A stretch of DNA of 7,741 bases from JBKHBQ01 sp046542305 (GTDB lineage Bacteria > Bacteroidota > Bacteroidia > Bacteroidales > 4484-276): the NCBI GenBank assembly GCA_046542305.1, contig JBKHBQ010000189.1, forward strand, positions 1 through 7,741, given 5' to 3'. This document shows positions 6,252 through 7,741 of this stretch, in pieces (positions within the stretch are counted from its first letter, which is position 1; each line of letters opens with the position of its first letter). Made by a program: the position numbers and the translations under genes. Under the pieces are notes generated by a model that ran no database searches, had not been told where the DNA came from, and worked only from the letters and a program-made list of their open reading frames with translations.

Positions 6252-7741
6252 ATGGATTTCCAACGCAATATCAACAGCATCGATTCACGGCTGATCCCCA
6301 GGTTGCTCACCGCGATTATTCTGTTATCGGTGCTGATCAGGGGATTTATGGCATGGATTCTCGAACTGGGCAACGACGAAGTGTACTACTGGACTTACGC
6401 CCTGTATCCCGACCTGAGCCATTTCGATCATCCGCCAATGGTCGGGTTTGTCATTCAGGCTTTCAGTCTTAACCTGCAACTCGACAGCGAACTTTTTATC
6501 CGCATGGGATCGGTGATTCTGGGCGGGGTAAATACCTGGCTGATCTACCTGATCGGGAGAAAAGTGAAAGACGCCCTTACCGGATTGTTTGCAGCCATGC
6601 TGTACAATACTTCGGTGTACTGCTTTGTGATCGGCGGCATTTTTATTCTGCCCGACACCCCGCAGTTGTTTTTCTGGCTCATCAGCCTTTACATGCTTAT
6701 CGAAGCCCTGCCCGACCAGGGCATCAGCAGCCGGAGCAGAAACCTGCTGTTTTACGCCGGCGTCCCGCTGGGGCTGGCCATGCTGTCGAAATACACCTCG
6801 GCATTTTTATGGCTTGGTGCCGGCATTTACATTCTTTTTTACAACCGCAAATGGCTGAAAACTTACGAGCTGTATGTTTCGGTTTTGCTTACGCTGATCA
6901 TCTTTTCGCCCGTTGTTTTCTGGAATATCGAAAGCAAATTTATCAGCTTTACTTTTCAAAGCGAGCGGGTAAGCTTTTTCGGTTCGGGGCTGCGCATCGA
7001 TTATTTTTTCACAGAACTATTCGGGCAAATCCTGTACAACAATCCGGTGAATTTCGTGATTATTATCATTGCGCTGATTGCTTTGTGGCGCAACAGGGTC
7101 AGACTGGAGAAACCTTACCGTCGGTTGCTGCTATCCACTTCGCTTCCGCTGATTTTGCTGTTTCTGTTTTTCGCCCTTTTCCGCCGCACGCTGCCTCATT
7201 GGACAGGCCCGGCCTATCTCAGCCTCATCGTGCTGGCCGGAGCATACCTGTCAGAAAAGGTGAAACAAAAAAACCGGTTCAGATTTTTACCTGTACCTGT
7301 GGCTGTTTCGGCGGGCGTGCTGCTGCTGGCGCTCACACTGGGTTTGTTCCAGATTAAATGGGGCGTGTTTTATACGTCGGATAAAGAAAATCCCACCGAA
7401 CTGGGCAGAAACGATGTAACCCTGGATATGTTCGGCTGGGAGCAGTTCGAATACAAATTTTCGCAACTCGCCGACCGCGACATGTATACCATGAACATGC
7501 CTGCCGATGCGCCGATTATCGCCTACCGCTGGTTCCCGGCGGCTCATCTGGATTATTATGTGGCCTACCCTAACAACATCAACCTGATTGCCATCGGCAG
7601 CCTCGAACAAATCCACAAATATGCCTGGATCAACCGCGAACGGCCGGCGCTCTATATTGGCGCCGACGCCTACTACATCACCAACAGCCGCGATTTCAGA
7701 GATCCCGTGCCAGAGATGGCCGAATATTTTACCACCATCGA
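6252..7741 (+). CDS. ArnT/PMT-like GT-C glycosyltransferase (GT83 type), 3' end cut by window edge
   Basis: 496 residues are visible from the ATG at 6252, with no stop before the right edge; family members are usually about 500-580 residues, so only a little is missing. Seen: a first membrane helix (about 16-36), then the GT-C first-loop motif NDEVYYW (41-47) with the acidic pair D42-E43, then SHFDHPP (56-62), as in PMT_2/ArnT-like enzymes. Many more membrane segments follow (near 84-101, 109-128, 138-152, 166-178, 205-225 and 350-370), with ILPDTPQLFFW (132-142) and LSKYTSAF (178-185). From about residue 370 a soluble C-terminal region carries the typical 'VTLDMFGWEQF'. Known: these enzymes move a sugar from an undecaprenyl-phosphate-linked donor onto a lipid or other acceptor at the periplasmic face. 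The acceptor cannot be read from sequence; lipid A modification is one option, not established. It shares an operon with the PHP-like gene, three bases upstream. Confidence 0.9.
   Translation, partial: MDFQRNINSIDSRLIPRLLTAIILLSVLIRGFMAWILELGNDEVYYWTYALYPDLSHFDHPPMVGFVIQAFSLNLQLDSELFIRMGSVILGGVNTWLIYLIGRKVKDALTGLFAAMLYNTSVYCFVIGGIFILPDTPQLFFWLISLYMLIEALPDQGISSRSRNLLFYAGVPLGLAMLSKYTSAFLWLGAGIYILFYNRKWLKTYELYVSVLLTLIIFSPVVFWNIESKFISFTFQSERVSFFGSGLRIDYFFTELFGQILYNNPVNFVIIIIALIALWRNRVRLEKPYRRLLLSTSLPLILLFLFFALFRRTLPHWTGPAYLSLIVLAGAYLSEKVKQKNRFRFLPVPVAVSAGVLLLALTLGLFQIKWGVFYTSDKENPTELGRNDVTLDMFGWEQFEYKFSQLADRDMYTMNMPADAPIIAYRWFPAAHLDYYVAYPNNINLIAIGSLEQIHKYAWINRERPALYIGADAYYITNSRDFRDPVPEMAEYFTTI

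Noticed and set aside
6809..7616. Open frames of 182 codons (plus) and 109 codons (minus) inside the glycosyltransferase
   Set aside because: Both are shadows; the main frame carries the GT-C motifs and runs without a stop from 6252 to the edge.

Overview
The window looks like chromosomal DNA of a member of the Bacteroidota, species not identifiable. Three things point there: an alpha-2-macroglobulin of the long Bacteroidota type, A-rich leaders without Shine-Dalgarno sequences, and two exact matches to the Bacteroidota -7 promoter element TAnnTTTG. All five genes encode cell-envelope proteins. I see no RNA gene, insertion sequence, CRISPR array, prophage or clear sign of recent transfer.

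Layout. (1) Positions 1-3173, minus strand: the N-terminal 1057 residues of a secreted alpha-2-macroglobulin-like protein, cut by the left window edge. (2) Positions 3174-3422: an AT-rich non-coding gap with a weak terminator-like hairpin for the next operon and a weak promoter candidate for the macroglobulin gene. (3) Positions 3423-4830, minus strand: a two-gene operon of a PspC-domain membrane protein, then a LiaF-like membrane protein whose ATG lies one base after the preceding stop. (4) Positions 4831-5012: a divergent intergenic region with one good -7 box for each direction and a 6-bp inverted repeat about midway between them. (5) Positions 5013-7741, plus strand: a two-gene operon of a membrane-anchored PHP-like protein (411 residues), then, three bases later, an ArnT/PMT-like GT-C glycosyltransferase (GT83 type) cut by the right edge.

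How they may work together (inference). PspC and LiaF modules are known from envelope-stress sensing, and alpha-2-macroglobulins protect the periplasm from proteases. The PHP-like protein and glycosyltransferase are tightly paired and probably act on an envelope lipid or glycan at the outer face of the inner membrane. The most unusual gene is the PHP-like one: the usual metal-binding HxH is Gln-x-Gln and the TDH histidine is Tyr, while later motifs remain. It may be a pseudoenzyme or a branch with changed metal binding. The shared divergent promoter region suggests, but does not prove, co-regulation of the stress operon and the PHP/glycosyltransferase pair.
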